Below are positions 17,331 to 25,724 of a DNA stretch of 39,582 nucleotides, piece after piece; positions within the stretch are counted from its first letter, which is position 1; the number at the start of each line of letters is the position of its first letter. A program made the translations under genes and the position numbers. Under the pieces are notes generated by a model. That model worked only from the letters and a program-made list of their open reading frames with translations, made no database searches and was not told where the DNA came from. Origin of the DNA: Alphaproteobacteria bacterium (GTDB lineage: Bacteria; Pseudomonadota; Alphaproteobacteria; SMXP01). The stretch spans positions 1 to 39,582 of the forward strand of contig JANQPV010000007.1 in assembly GCA_028285305.1 (NCBI GenBank). The letters run 5' to 3'.

Positions 17331-18122
17331 CTAGGCTCGGCGATTGCCCGTAATCTCATAGTTAATGTACCAAACGGGATGTTCCTGCCGGATACGCATT
17401 TGGTCTTCGATCAAGATTTGGTTGCGCTCGGTCGCGCTTGTATCTTTTTCGTGAGCTTGGATATGGAGCCAAAGCACTGACTTTGCGATGGCGGCCCCTG
17501 GGTGGAATGCTCCGTGTCCTACATAAAAAGACAACCATAGAACTAAGGCTGACATGATAACGACAGCACAGCCGAAGGCAGCTGAGCTCAAATCGTCGTT
17601 ACCCAATTGACCACTCACGTGCAGCAGGCCAAGGATTGCCAGTCCCATACCGACTGCGTTGGTCCGCTCAGAGACAGTCTTTAAGTTAACGTACAATCGA
17701 AGCGATCGCACGTAAGCCATGGCACAGTCCAGCCGAGTCGTGGCGTTCAAATCGCCTTTGGTCTCATTCCATTTGCGGTCTATTTGGTAGAGACGAACGA
17801 GGGACCAAACCAACCACCCCAAGAATGGGATGAGGGCCAGAACGCGAGCAACCAGGATCGAAATGCTTGAGTTCGAGATAACTTGTCCGAGAATAGAGTT
17901 GAGCCAGTCAACAGCCAATCCGAACATGACAACCGACAGTATGATCGAAGCGATAGATGCGTTCGCCTGAAGCCATCGCCCCCGCCTAACCTTGCGAGCT
18001 TCTTTGAGAAGGTCACCTTGAAGTGTCCTTGGCTCTTCTTCATCAAGTTGACGAGATTCTTCGTCGGTGTCAGGCGCATTACCCGAATACTCTACTCCAG
18101 TGAAGTCTAACACTGATCTCAT
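17331..18122 (-). CDS. uncharacterised four-TM membrane protein
   Basis: A membrane protein of about 263 residues that I do not recognise. An acidic, Glu/Asp-rich cytoplasmic N-terminus and a basic stretch (KVRRGRW) are followed by four hydrophobic segments arranged as two pairs, with a charged connector (RLYQIDRKWNETKGDLNATTRLD) and a hydrophilic C-terminal tail. The frame extends to an ATG at 18158; the ATG at 18122 is preferred because GAGG sits six bases upstream. The gene lies antisense between the intact lipoprotein gene and the leftover 3' end of a paralogue, so it looks like an insertion or replacement. Base composition appears less GC-rich than its neighbours. Confidence 0.65.
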   Translation of the reverse strand: MRSVLDFTGVEYSGNAPDTDEESRQLDEEEPRTLQGDLLKEARKVRRGRWLQANASIASIILSVVMFGLAVDWLNSILGQVISNSSISILVARVLALIPFLGWLVWSLVRLYQIDRKWNETKGDLNATTRLDCAMAYVRSLRLYVNLKTVSERTNAVGMGLAILGLLHVSGQLGNDDLSSAAFGCAVVIMSALVLWLSFYVGHGAFHPGAAIAKSVLWLHIQAHEKDTSATERNQILIEDQMRIRQEHPVWYINYEITGNRRA

Positions 18123-18367
18123 GGTCTTCCTCGGTTTGCGTTCTCCAATCGCAAACATCCGCCTGGGCTTCGTCTTCTAATGAACCCCCATGACGAATGC
18201 GGGAGCCAATATAACAGAGTTGTGAAAGGGTTGCATCCCGCGGAAACTACAATCTAACGTATAAAGCGAAGAAAATATGCGCAGACTGCTCCAGTTCGGC
18301 CGGTTGTCATGGTCTCGAGCGCTGAAGATGACGTGACCGAGACAAATTACCGGTTTAAGGCGGCGGT

Positions 18368-18409
18368 GAATTGAACGTGTACATGTGGCAGCAGCCGCGC
18401 GGCAGCTGA
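18368..18409 (+). pseudogene. 3' remnant of a paralogue of the upstream lipoprotein gene
   Basis: The 42 bases encode ELNVYMWQQPRGS plus stop, aligning without gaps to the last 13 codons of the lipoprotein gene (DLNVSMWQGLRGG plus stop, 17234-17275); 35 of 44 bases match when the two following bases are included. Weaker similarity extends about 25 bases further upstream, where the frame is broken by a TAA. The rest of the reading frame is absent. It is too diverged for a simple recent target duplication; an old tandem duplicate whose 5' part was lost fits better. Confidence 0.6.
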
Positions 18410-18415
18410 GTGGCA

Positions 18416-19180
18416 TTACTCGTCCATCAGCGCCACGACCCGCGCCGGTGCTGCGGACGCGCCGACAATCTTTAAAGGGAACACGCACACCTTAAACCCG
18501 TGCGCGGGCAAGGATTGGAGATTGGTCAGCTGCTCCATCTGCCAATAGGGGCGCCGCTGGCCCACCCTGTGCCCCTCCCAAAAGAGATCATCCCGCTTTT
18601 CCTCCTTGGACTGCTTAATCTGCAAATGAAACGGCAAGTCCCAGCCCCACTGATCGATGCCCATAACGGTGGAGCCCCGATCGATCAGCCATTCGGTGGC
18701 TTCCGCACTCATGCCCGTGCCTCGTCGCCAATACTCTTTGGTGCCGAGGAACTTGTCCCGGCCGGTATGGATGAGCGCGATGGTCCCTTCGCCAACCGAA
18801 GCGCCCGACTTCTCTACCGAGGCATCCATGTCGGCGGCAGTGATCACGTCTCCATCCTCTTTGTGCGTCATATCAAAGACAACGCCGGGTCCGATACAAT
18901 CATCGAGCGGAATTTCATCAATGCTCGCCGCTTTTTTGCCGGCGCTCTCCGGCCCGTAATGCCACGGCGCATCGATATGAGTGGTCGAATGCACCCCCAT
19001 CTTGGTGATGGTGTCATCCGCCCATCCGGTGAAGTCTTTGGGCATCAGCTTAAAAGGCAGGCCTAAGAACCGTACGGTCCACCGGGCCATCCAATGGGGC
19101 CGGTGTTTGATCTTCACCCGCATGAAGAAGGGATCTTGCGAATTGTACTGAATGGGCTTGGACAGATCGACGACGGTCAT
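18416..19180 (-). CDS. cyclase family protein (kynurenine formamidase-like metal hydrolase)
   Basis: Member of the PF04199 cyclase family, metal-dependent amide or lactone hydrolases that include KynB and isatin hydrolase. The signature HxTxxDxPxH appears as HSTTHIDAPWH, giving the zinc or manganese ligands; a further conserved segment is GEGTIALIHTG. At 254 residues it is typical. No kynurenine genes are nearby; neighbouring Rieske, SDR and dienelactone hydrolase genes suggest an aromatic or heterocyclic catabolic role, which is inference. It ends just after the lipoprotein remnant, and the gene for the large membrane protein lies 104 bases upstream on the same strand. Confidence 0.88.
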   Translation of the reverse strand: MTVVDLSKPIQYNSQDPFFMRVKIKHRPHWMARWTVRFLGLPFKLMPKDFTGWADDTITKMGVHSTTHIDAPWHYGPESAGKKAASIDEIPLDDCIGPGVVFDMTHKEDGDVITAADMDASVEKSGASVGEGTIALIHTGRDKFLGTKEYWRRGTGMSAEATEWLIDRGSTVMGIDQWGWDLPFHLQIKQSKEEKRDDLFWEGHRVGQRRPYWQMEQLTNLQSLPAHGFKVCVFPLKIVGASAAPARVVALMDE

Positions 19181-19284
19181 GGCGAAAGTGCCTTTTGGTT
19201 GACTTTCCTTGCGCGTTCTACGCCGAAACTATCCGAAATACTAGGAAAACTGGGACATTCATTAAGTATAGTGGATCCGTTCCT

Positions 19285-20889
19285 TCACGCTTCTGCCGCG
19301 GCCACCCAGGCCGCCAAGCGGTGTACGGTCCGTCCTCTAAGTTCATCACAATCCAAGACCAAAAGCTCCGCCGGCCGATTATAGTTGGGGGAAGCCGAAG
19401 TGATATTCGCCTTGGCCGCATGCGCCACCTGTTCGAGAGCCGCCTGATCCGTGTTCTTGTCGATTACCGAAATCACACGCGACATCTCCGCTTTCTCAAA
19501 GAGATAACCAATCTCCCACACGGCCCCGCGATTCTCGATCTGAAAGCCGCGTAAATCATTCATATAAACGCGGGCATCGTCCGCCAGCGCATCGATGGCC
19601 GCCCGCCAGATATTGTCATGGCAAAAGAACTCGTTTACCCGGTAGCGCCCGTCCTGGTCCGGCCTTGTGTCCATCCCGGACAGCCGGAGGGACAGGTCGT
19701 CGCGCGACCCGATGAAGAGCGACCGCAGCCGGCGCATGAGATACGCAAAGAGGCGCGGCGGATCGAGAGTTTGACTGGCCAGATCCGGCGCGCCGATCAA
19801 CTGCACATTGCCTGCCATACGCCAGGTGCGGCTGAACCGCTCAAACAGCCGTCCGTCCCCGCCGGACTTCTTGAACACCCGCAAATAGAGAAGCGGAACA
19901 TGAGTGTCGCGGGCAATGCCGCGCACCCAATAAAAACCGATGCGGAGCGCGAGCAAGAAGGGCACGATGGTGAACAGCCCTAGGAGCGCAATGGGGCCAT
20001 ATGTGGCCAAAGAGAGCAGCGACAGCCAAAACGAAAAAATCAGCATGCTCACGAAGAGGTAGATGACGTCGTCGCTCATCCATTTTCGTGCATAGGCCGC
20101 AGCTAAGACGTAGAGCGCCAGGACGCCGAGCACGAGCCCGAGAAGGACCGTCGCGGCGCCGGCGCCGTAAAGCTGCGGCGCCGTCGTCACGAACGCGTTG
20201 ACCGCCAAATAGTCCATCACGTCGATCGAGAAGTTCGCCATCAACGCGGTGAACACCATGATCACAAACATAAAGGGGCCCACCGTGCGCATCATTCCGC
20301 CAAACAGAAGAAGAAGGGAAAGCGTCGGCAACGCCATAAAGATCGCGAAAAGGACAAAGTGATTGGCGTTGAGGGTCGACGTGAGCTCGCCCAGCAGCGC
20401 GAAATAGGCGCCGAAGAGAAGGGTCTGTTGCAGAACCGATGTGGAGAGGATCCGTGAGGTGACGAAAACCGCCGGCCACGCCATAATGCTTGCCACCCCC
20501 AGAAACCTCTGCGGAAGGACAGGGATTTCATTGATCCAGAAGTAATAGCCTGTAAGAGAAAGGGCAAAGACGAACCCTGAGAGAAGATAGACCAAGGTCA
20601 GAGCAAAGCGCTTGGCACCGATCGCTTTGGAGGTTTCCGTCTTCTGCGGTTTCTCTTGTGAGAGATCCACGATCCGCACGTCTTGCGAAGCGCCGCCGGT
20701 GGCCCAGTCCACGTTCAGGTCCGAGGCGCCCGTATCCGCATGTGATCCGATGGCCATCATGGCACGGCGCACGGCCCGCTGATAGCGCTTGATGACAAAA
20801 TAGGAGATCGGGAGAGCGAGGAGAACACCCACCACGAAAATGACGAACGCCCCGCCGGTCAGAGCGGATGAAACACCTGGATCAGACAC
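19285..20889 (-). CDS. polytopic membrane protein with a possible TIR-like C-terminal domain
   Basis: A 534-residue protein. One N-terminal TM (about 11-33) is followed by a soluble loop, then roughly eight more hydrophobic segments between 93 and 321. The C-terminal 200 residues are soluble: LLYLRVFKKSGGDGR (333-347) starts a strand-helix unit, W428 to A439 is a helix, MNDLRGF (443-449) a strand, and N453..G455..WEIG (458-461) precedes the strand VISVID. This strand, helix, glutamate pattern resembles TIR-fold domains, with Glu459 in the place of the catalytic glutamate, and also the LRxF/WE membrane proteins of unknown function. The fold call is an inference from pattern. It follows the Rieske gene and its small partner on the same strand, after two hairpins. 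Confidence 0.7.
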   Translation of the reverse strand: MSDPGVSSALTGGAFVIFVVGVLLALPISYFVIKRYQRAVRRAMMAIGSHADTGASDLNVDWATGGASQDVRIVDLSQEKPQKTETSKAIGAKRFALTLVYLLSGFVFALSLTGYYFWINEIPVLPQRFLGVASIMAWPAVFVTSRILSTSVLQQTLLFGAYFALLGELTSTLNANHFVLFAIFMALPTLSLLLLFGGMMRTVGPFMFVIMVFTALMANFSIDVMDYLAVNAFVTTAPQLYGAGAATVLLGLVLGVLALYVLAAAYARKWMSDDVIYLFVSMLIFSFWLSLLSLATYGPIALLGLFTIVPFLLALRIGFYWVRGIARDTHVPLLYLRVFKKSGGDGRLFERFSRTWRMAGNVQLIGAPDLASQTLDPPRLFAYLMRRLRSLFIGSRDDLSLRLSGMDTRPDQDGRYRVNEFFCHDNIWRAAIDALADDARVYMNDLRGFQIENRGAVWEIGYLFEKAEMSRVISVIDKNTDQAALEQVAHAAKANITSASPNYNRPAELLVLDCDELRGRTVHRLAAWVAAAEA

Positions 20890-20910
20890 GCGAGCGATGA
20901 CTCCTTAGAG

Positions 20911-20960
20911 CGTTGCAACACCAACGAGCGACATTCCGGCCGCTTGGCCGCAAAGAATGT
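20911..20960 (-). other. tandem hairpins between the small Rieske-linked gene and the membrane protein gene
   Basis: Two dyads lie in the 96-base gap. CGTTG/CAACG (20911-20926) has a six-base loop. A longer stem (20931-20960) combines ACATTC/GAATGT with the inner CGGCC-GCTT-GGCCG. No T-run follows on the minus strand. They may mark the 3' end of the Rieske transcript or act as a processing site; the stems are seen directly and the role is inferred. Confidence 0.4.
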
Positions 20961-20985
20961 AGAGCGCAAGCGTGTCGACTAGGTG

Positions 20986-21234
20986 TCAGGCCCGGGGATC
21001 GCTCCGCTTGGCGTTGATCGTTGTGGCGCCTTCTTTCATCTGCTGGTTGGCATCTCCCGGATTGTTGCCCACCCAGACACAGAGCTGCGGGTCCGCGTGG
21101 CGGATGGCGCCCGAAACATGCACGCCTTCGCGCGTGAAGAAGCCTTCTGCGTCCCCCTTGCTCACACGGATATGGCCGTCCTCGGTGAGCTCGTAGAAGG
21201 TCTCCGGATCGAAAGGATGTGTCAAAGTTGGCAT
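20986..21234 (-). CDS. small conserved-looking protein coupled to the Rieske oxygenase
   Basis: An 82-residue soluble protein of unknown family. The Rieske gene stop (TAA) is followed directly by its ATG, and GGGGGAG lies just upstream, so translation is coupled. The middle reads like a compact mixed alpha/beta fold (FYELTEDGHIRVSKGD, then GVHVSGAIRHADPQLCVWVGNNP), and the C-terminus is basic. A longer overlapping frame (20882-21250) is rejected because it would ignore this start. A role with the oxygenase (assembly, substrate or electron transfer partner) is suggested only by position. Confidence 0.7.
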   Translation of the reverse strand: MPTLTHPFDPETFYELTEDGHIRVSKGDAEGFFTREGVHVSGAIRHADPQLCVWVGNNPGDANQQMKEGATTINAKRSDPRA

Positions 21235-22590
21235 TTACTCCCCCACCCATTCGGTCAGTTTGTGATGTAACCAGCGCACTTTGGCCTCTTGATAGCCCGA
21301 AAGGACCACACCGTCAGAGTACGTCGATTCAAGACCGGCTTGCACTTTCGGCATGTTAAACGCGTCTTGATCGAAGACTTTGCCGAGGAAGCCAAGAGCG
21401 GACGACCAGGTTTCATCTTCCTTCAGCCAGTGGATTTTTGCCGGTGCCGGCCGCTCTCCCTGGTACGGACCTAACATTATGCATTCCATAATCGCGGAGC
21501 GATGATCGTTCCCGTTCGGACGGAAGCGATAGACGATGCCGTTGAAGGCCCCCCACGGATGAAAATTGGGGAACAGAGTATAATCGAGGCTGTCGACGAT
21601 CTCCGCATCGCAATATTCGTCCACGCGGTCGCCGGCCATAGGCCGCAACTGTTCCCGGGTCTGACGAGCAAGAAACGCTCGCACATTCATGCCTTCAGGA
21701 ATTTGCGGCACCTCGGCATCGTAGGCCAGATCCATAGTGGCCCGTAGCATATCGTCTTCGGAGACTTGATAGTCGAGCAGGGGGCTCGACGTCCCGCCCG
21801 GCGTGATCACCCGGGCACAGTTTTCCCAAATATCGATCTGGCTGTTCACATCGCCCAGGCTGCGCAGGATCTGCGGATGGGTGCCGTTGACGTGATAGGC
21901 TTCGCAAAAGGCTTCTTGGGCGACTTTCCAATTGCATCTCATGACCTTCGCCACATGGGCGACCTTTGCGAGCGAGCCCGGGTTCCACCGTTTGAACTGG
22001 TCCGCCAGATCTTTGACAAAGTCTTCAAACGGAGCACAGTTTTGGTCCGGGTTGATGAACACGAAGCCTTCCCAGGTCGCTACCGGCAATTCGGGCAGAT
22101 TGAAATTGTCGTGATCGATCTGCGGAAAGTCCCAGTCGGCGGGAATGTCGGAGAGCGTTCCATCCAAGTGCCAGCAAAATCCGTGAAAGGCACAGCGCAG
22201 TTCCGGTGCGTTTCCGTCGTGTTCCTTGAGAAGCCGCCCGCGATGCCGACACGCATTGGGATAGGCCTTGATCTCGCCGGTCTCGGTCCGCACAACCAGA
22301 AACGACATGCCGGCAATGTCATAGCGATAGTGATCGCCCGGCTCTGAAATCTCGTCTTCCCGGCAGGTATATTGCCAGACTTTTTTCCACAGCCGCTCGA
22401 CTTCTTTGTCGAACCATTCCCGGCTGGTGTAGCGGGAGACCGGAAACTCGTTGAGGCCCATATCTTTGGGCGACTCGAGCCGCAAGACGTCCGGAACCTT
22501 ATGAGAATCTTCGTCAAGCAGCTCCTGATAGGTGACCCCCGGCGATCGCCGCATGGTCTTGGGATCTAAATCATCATACGCAACGGCCAT
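21235..22590 (-). CDS. Rieske non-heme iron oxygenase, large (alpha) subunit
   Basis: Aromatic ring-hydroxylating dioxygenase-type catalytic subunit of 451 residues. The Rieske [2Fe-2S] ligands are Cys114 and His116 (CRHRG) and Cys133 and His136 (CAFHGF). The mononuclear iron site is in NWKVAQEAFCEAYHVNGTHP, which supplies two histidines. Substrate cannot be read from sequence. There is no beta subunit, ferredoxin or reductase gene nearby, so electrons must come from elsewhere; only the small 82-residue partner follows. A strong AAGGAGGG ribosome site precedes the ATG. Of the nearby genes, cyclase and dienelactone hydrolase could act on ring or lactone products, but this is conjecture. Confidence 0.93.
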   Translation of the reverse strand: MAVAYDDLDPKTMRRSPGVTYQELLDEDSHKVPDVLRLESPKDMGLNEFPVSRYTSREWFDKEVERLWKKVWQYTCREDEISEPGDHYRYDIAGMSFLVVRTETGEIKAYPNACRHRGRLLKEHDGNAPELRCAFHGFCWHLDGTLSDIPADWDFPQIDHDNFNLPELPVATWEGFVFINPDQNCAPFEDFVKDLADQFKRWNPGSLAKVAHVAKVMRCNWKVAQEAFCEAYHVNGTHPQILRSLGDVNSQIDIWENCARVITPGGTSSPLLDYQVSEDDMLRATMDLAYDAEVPQIPEGMNVRAFLARQTREQLRPMAGDRVDEYCDAEIVDSLDYTLFPNFHPWGAFNGIVYRFRPNGNDHRSAIMECIMLGPYQGERPAPAKIHWLKEDETWSSALGFLGKVFDQDAFNMPKVQAGLESTYSDGVVLSGYQEAKVRWLHHKLTEWVGE

Positions 22591-22717
22591 TTCTTCCCTC
22601 CTTGTCCCTCTGCACGTTTCTAAACGGGCGTGCCGGTATCCGTCAGTTCGGACGGTTTATACCTGGATACGCGTCTTTGCGCCCGGACTCAATATGGATG
22701 CCCCGACATCGATGCCC

Positions 22718-23560
22718 CTAATTCAACTGCCGCCGTGTCTGGCCCAGCGCCTTTTTGATCTCATAGGCCAGCTCGCTGCTCGGGTTGGCGGCAAGACAGT
22801 GCTGAAAGGCTTTCTCAGAGGCTCGCAGACGGCCAGCCTGGGCGCAGAGCTGGCCTAGCTCAAACCACAAAAGCGGCTTTTGCGGCGCGATGAGCACCAT
22901 GCGCTCGGCCACCTCGATGGCCTTCTCGACCAGTTGGGCATCCACAAGGCGCGTGCGAATATTGTTCTGCAAACGGATAAGAATATCCCGGTTGGGCAAG
23001 CGTTCGATCATGTCCGGATTCAACTGGGCCGCCGCGCCCCCCATTTGTTGCAGCAGCCGCTGCAAGTCATGGGTCTCCAAGAGGGCCCCGCCATTAAAGG
23101 GATCGAGCACAACAGACCCATCGTCGCCGTCAAGGCGGATCACGAAGTGACCGGGAAAACTGAGACCGTCCGCAGACCAACCGACCGACCGCGCTGCGCT
23201 CACGTATAAGATAGCGATAGCGACAGGCAGACCTTTTCTGCGATCGATCACGTCAAGCAAGTTGGCATTGGCGATATTGTCGTAGGTGAGCTGGTCGCCC
23301 ACATACCCGTAATCGGAGGACAATACACCCGCCAGGATATCGGCGCGCGCCATCACCGTTCGCACCGACGAAGGGTCGCTGCCCGCGGCCGCAGCCAAGT
23401 CGCTCGATAACTGCTCCAAATGGTCCCGGTAAGGGGTCAAGCGAACATTGCCGCGCTGTAAAGCGCCCAGCGCCAAGCTTGCTTCTGCCAGGTTGATGTC
23501 ATCGTCGGCCATCTCGCCGACGCGTCGCAAAAATGCAATGAGTTCGTCTTTATCTTCCAT
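22718..23560 (-). CDS. SirB1 family transglutaminase-like/TPR protein
   Basis: A 280-residue cytoplasmic protein. The N-terminal part matches the SirB1 transglutaminase-like domain: NANLLDVIDRRKGLPVAIAILY, FPGHFVIRLDG and VLDPFNGGALL, with the histidine and aspartate positions kept. The last roughly 80 residues resemble TPR units (AIEVAERMVLIAPQKPLLWFELGQLCAQAGRL). The function of the family is uncertain, with no proven enzymatic activity. It lies 127 bases upstream of the Rieske gene on the same strand and diverges from the next membrane protein gene. Confidence 0.88.
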   Translation of the reverse strand: MEDKDELIAFLRRVGEMADDDINLAEASLALGALQRGNVRLTPYRDHLEQLSSDLAAAAGSDPSSVRTVMARADILAGVLSSDYGYVGDQLTYDNIANANLLDVIDRRKGLPVAIAILYVSAARSVGWSADGLSFPGHFVIRLDGDDGSVVLDPFNGGALLETHDLQRLLQQMGGAAAQLNPDMIERLPNRDILIRLQNNIRTRLVDAQLVEKAIEVAERMVLIAPQKPLLWFELGQLCAQAGRLRASEKAFQHCLAANPSSELAYEIKKALGQTRRQLN

Positions 23561-23665
23561 TCTTGGCCTACTAAGTGCGCGCAGATATCCTTACTATTTC
23601 TTGCCGGATTGGAAAAGTGGTGCGCACGCCATGAGCGGCAAATGATATGGAGCCGCTGAGGCAGA

Positions 23666-24166
23666 ATGACGAAAATTGAAGTAATCCGCTCTTTGGGGGT
23701 GCTGGGGATTTTGGCCGGTGGCGGCCGGCTCGTCGTGAGCTATGTGCCCGAGTTGCAAAACGATACGGTTCGAGAAGCGCTCTACTTGCTGATCGATCTT
23801 GGGCTGCTGTTCGGATTGACGGGCTTTTTCTTGGCGGTTGCCACCGCCGTCGGCCGTCTGGGGTTCCTGGGATATCTTGTCGGAGCATCCGGCATCGCCC
23901 TAATCAGCGGCCCTGACGGGATGTTCATGGGCCGGGACATCTATCAGGCGGGAAGCCTGGTGATCGGGGCAGGATTGGTTCTTTTGTCCGTCTCTCTGTT
24001 TTTGAAAGGCGTTCAGGTTTTGCCGGGCGTGTTCTGGGTTTTGGCGGTCATCTCGGGGTTGATTGGACCCTATCTGGACTACGGAACCGCCGCCGAAATG
24101 CTAACGGGAACGTTCTTCGGACTGGGCTTCTTGGTTGCCGGGCTGGTCGCGGTCACCCAACGCTAA
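23666..24166 (+). CDS. uncharacterised five-TM membrane protein
   Basis: A small hydrophobic protein of 166 residues that I do not recognise. About five transmembrane segments can be read (residues 8-25, 38-60, 66-84, 95-112, 117-163 as one or two). There are no charged catalytic motifs; the only polar stretch is GPDGMFMGRDIYQAG between segments. It stands alone, divergent from the SirB1-like gene and convergent with a GNAT gene only seven bases beyond its stop. Possibly a small permease-like or integral membrane regulator; no function is proposed. Confidence 0.7.
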   Translation: MTKIEVIRSLGVLGILAGGGRLVVSYVPELQNDTVREALYLLIDLGLLFGLTGFFLAVATAVGRLGFLGYLVGASGIALISGPDGMFMGRDIYQAGSLVIGAGLVLLSVSLFLKGVQVLPGVFWVLAVISGLIGPYLDYGTAAEMLTGTFFGLGFLVAGLVAVTQR

Positions 24167-24173
24167 ACCTTTG

Positions 24174-24656
24174 CTATTCCGACAGGAGCTTGCGCATTTT
24201 GTAGTTCGTCATCTCCACACCGCCGCGCACGGGGTGCTGCTCAGCCAACACCTCCCAACCTTGCCGTTCGAAGAACGTGCGGGCCAGCACGCTTGCATCT
24301 GAGGTAAGCTCGCTCACCTGGCGTTGCTGCGCCTCGGCTTCAATGCGCCCATAGAGCGCCTTTGCAACGCCCCGCCCGATACAATCCGGCCGGACATAGG
24401 CAAGATCCAGATAGCCGTCCGCCATCAGCGTCATAAAGCCCGTCAGTCCTGCCTTGTCTTCCGCCACCAGAGCCACCTCCGCCGCGGTGAACTTGCCAAG
24501 CCAATCATCGCCGCTGGGCACCTCTGGCGCCCAAGCTGCCCGTTGTTCCTCGGAATACTGGTCCCCCGCACCCGCGCGCACACTCTCAAAGAACAGGCGA
24601 GCGGCGGCGTCGGCGTCTTCCGGACGAAAGAGGCGTATGCGAATGGCTGAGGTCAT
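24174..24656 (-). CDS. GNAT family N-acetyltransferase
   Basis: A 160-residue acetyl-CoA-dependent acyltransferase. The N-terminal IRIRLFRPEDADAAARLFFESVR is the usual first strand and helix, YLDLAYVRPDCIGRGVAKALYGRIEAEA holds the acetyl-CoA pyrophosphate loop (xxGxGxA form, here RPDCIGRGVA), and ARTFFERQGWEVL is the typical C-terminal helix and strand. This subgroup resembles YafP/ElaA-type acetyltransferases. Substrate unknown. Convergent with the upstream membrane protein gene and unlinked to its other neighbour. Confidence 0.9.
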   Translation of the reverse strand: MTSAIRIRLFRPEDADAAARLFFESVRAGAGDQYSEEQRAAWAPEVPSGDDWLGKFTAAEVALVAEDKAGLTGFMTLMADGYLDLAYVRPDCIGRGVAKALYGRIEAEAQQRQVSELTSDASVLARTFFERQGWEVLAEQHPVRGGVEMTNYKMRKLLSE

Positions 24657-24816
24657 CGACGATCCCGTTTAGGATGAAGGGCTGGCGTGCGAGTTTTCGT
24701 TAGCACGATTGAGATCGAGCGGTCATCAAAACCAGCCTTTCTCGATGCAAAGGTTGGCGCGCCTGAGTGTTTCAGATAGGAATTGTGTTCCCGCCAACCA
24801 CAACGTGAGACTCCCC

Positions 24817-25545
24817 ATGATCGAACATGACATTGACATCGACGCCGCAGATGGGCGCGCCCGGACGTTTATTGCCTACCCGGATGATGCAGGGACATAT
24901 CCGCTTGTCGTCTTTGCAATGGATGCGCCCGGTAAGCGGGAAGAGCTTCACGATATGGCCCGCCGACTGGCGGAAGGCGGGTACTTTGTTGTTCTACCCA
25001 ACCTCTATTACCGCGAGGTGGCCGAGTTTCACATGGGGATGCCCGGAGTCACGCGTGAGCGCCTGTTTGAACTCATGAACACCTTATCGAACGCCATGGT
25101 GGTGGAAGACGTCAGAGCCATGATCGCCTACGGTGAAGCGCAATCCGCCTGCGACACAAGCAAGGTTGGTATTGTCGGCTATTGCATGAGCGGACCTTTC
25201 GTTTTTGCTGCCGCTAACGCGTTTCCCGGTCAGATCGAGGCGGCCGCTTCGATTCATGGGGTACGCCTGTTTGGGGACGCGCCCGACTCGCCCCATTTGA
25301 ACGCAGACAAAGCCACCGCTGAGTTGTACTTCGGCTGTGCGGAACACGACGAATGGGCCCCGCCGGAGATGGTGAACGGTTTGGACGCCCACCTCAAATC
25401 AGTCGGTGCCGATTACAAGATCGAATGGTATCCTGAGACCCATCATGGGTTCGTCTTTCCACAGAGAGAGGGCATGTATCACGAGCCGTCTGCCGAGCGT
25501 CATTGGGAGGTCTTGTTCGATTTGTTCGGACGCAAGCTGAAGTAG
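24817..25545 (+). CDS. dienelactone hydrolase family protein
   Basis: Alpha/beta hydrolase of about 242 residues. The nucleophile elbow is GYCMSG, with the cysteine nucleophile typical of dienelactone hydrolases (carboxymethylenebutenolidase); the acid lies in FGCAEHDEWAP and the histidine in THHGF. The frame is open upstream to 24709, but the ATG at 24817 fits the family N-terminus (MIEHDIDIDAADGRARTFI). Dienelactone hydrolases open lactone rings in aromatic or chloroaromatic breakdown, although many relatives act on other esters. The neighbouring Rieske and cyclase genes fit but do not prove a catabolic role. Confidence 0.92.
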   Translation: MIEHDIDIDAADGRARTFIAYPDDAGTYPLVVFAMDAPGKREELHDMARRLAEGGYFVVLPNLYYREVAEFHMGMPGVTRERLFELMNTLSNAMVVEDVRAMIAYGEAQSACDTSKVGIVGYCMSGPFVFAAANAFPGQIEAAASIHGVRLFGDAPDSPHLNADKATAELYFGCAEHDEWAPPEMVNGLDAHLKSVGADYKIEWYPETHHGFVFPQREGMYHEPSAERHWEVLFDLFGRKLK

Positions 25546-25554
25546 CTTTTTACC

Positions 25555-25598
25555 CGTCATCACGAGGCGGCGCGAAGGCGCCGACGCGGTGATTCGGG
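25555..25598 (+). repeat. REP-like hairpin element, copy A
   Basis: CGTCATCACGAGG starts an element forming a nested hairpin: outer ATCAC (25559-25563)/GTGAT (25589-25593) and inner CGGCGC-GAAG-GCGCCG (25568-25583). It lies ten bases after the dienelactone hydrolase stop. The same layout with different inner stem bases occurs at 28248, 28608 and 29438, so the structure rather than the exact sequence is conserved. Confidence 0.7.
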
Positions 25599-25724
25599 GG
25601 TCACGTGTTCAGTACTCGATGCGCTAAGCCTCCCAAGGGGCGACGCGCAGGGATGACGATATGCTTGGCCGTAATGTAACAGAGCTCCTCATCAGACCAA
25701 CAGCCAGATTCTGAGCCCAGACTC

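Noticed and set aside
20882-21250. 122-codon frame overlapping the small gene after the Rieske gene
   Set aside because: Arg/Cys-rich shadow composition; the 82-codon frame has a coupled start and ribosome site.
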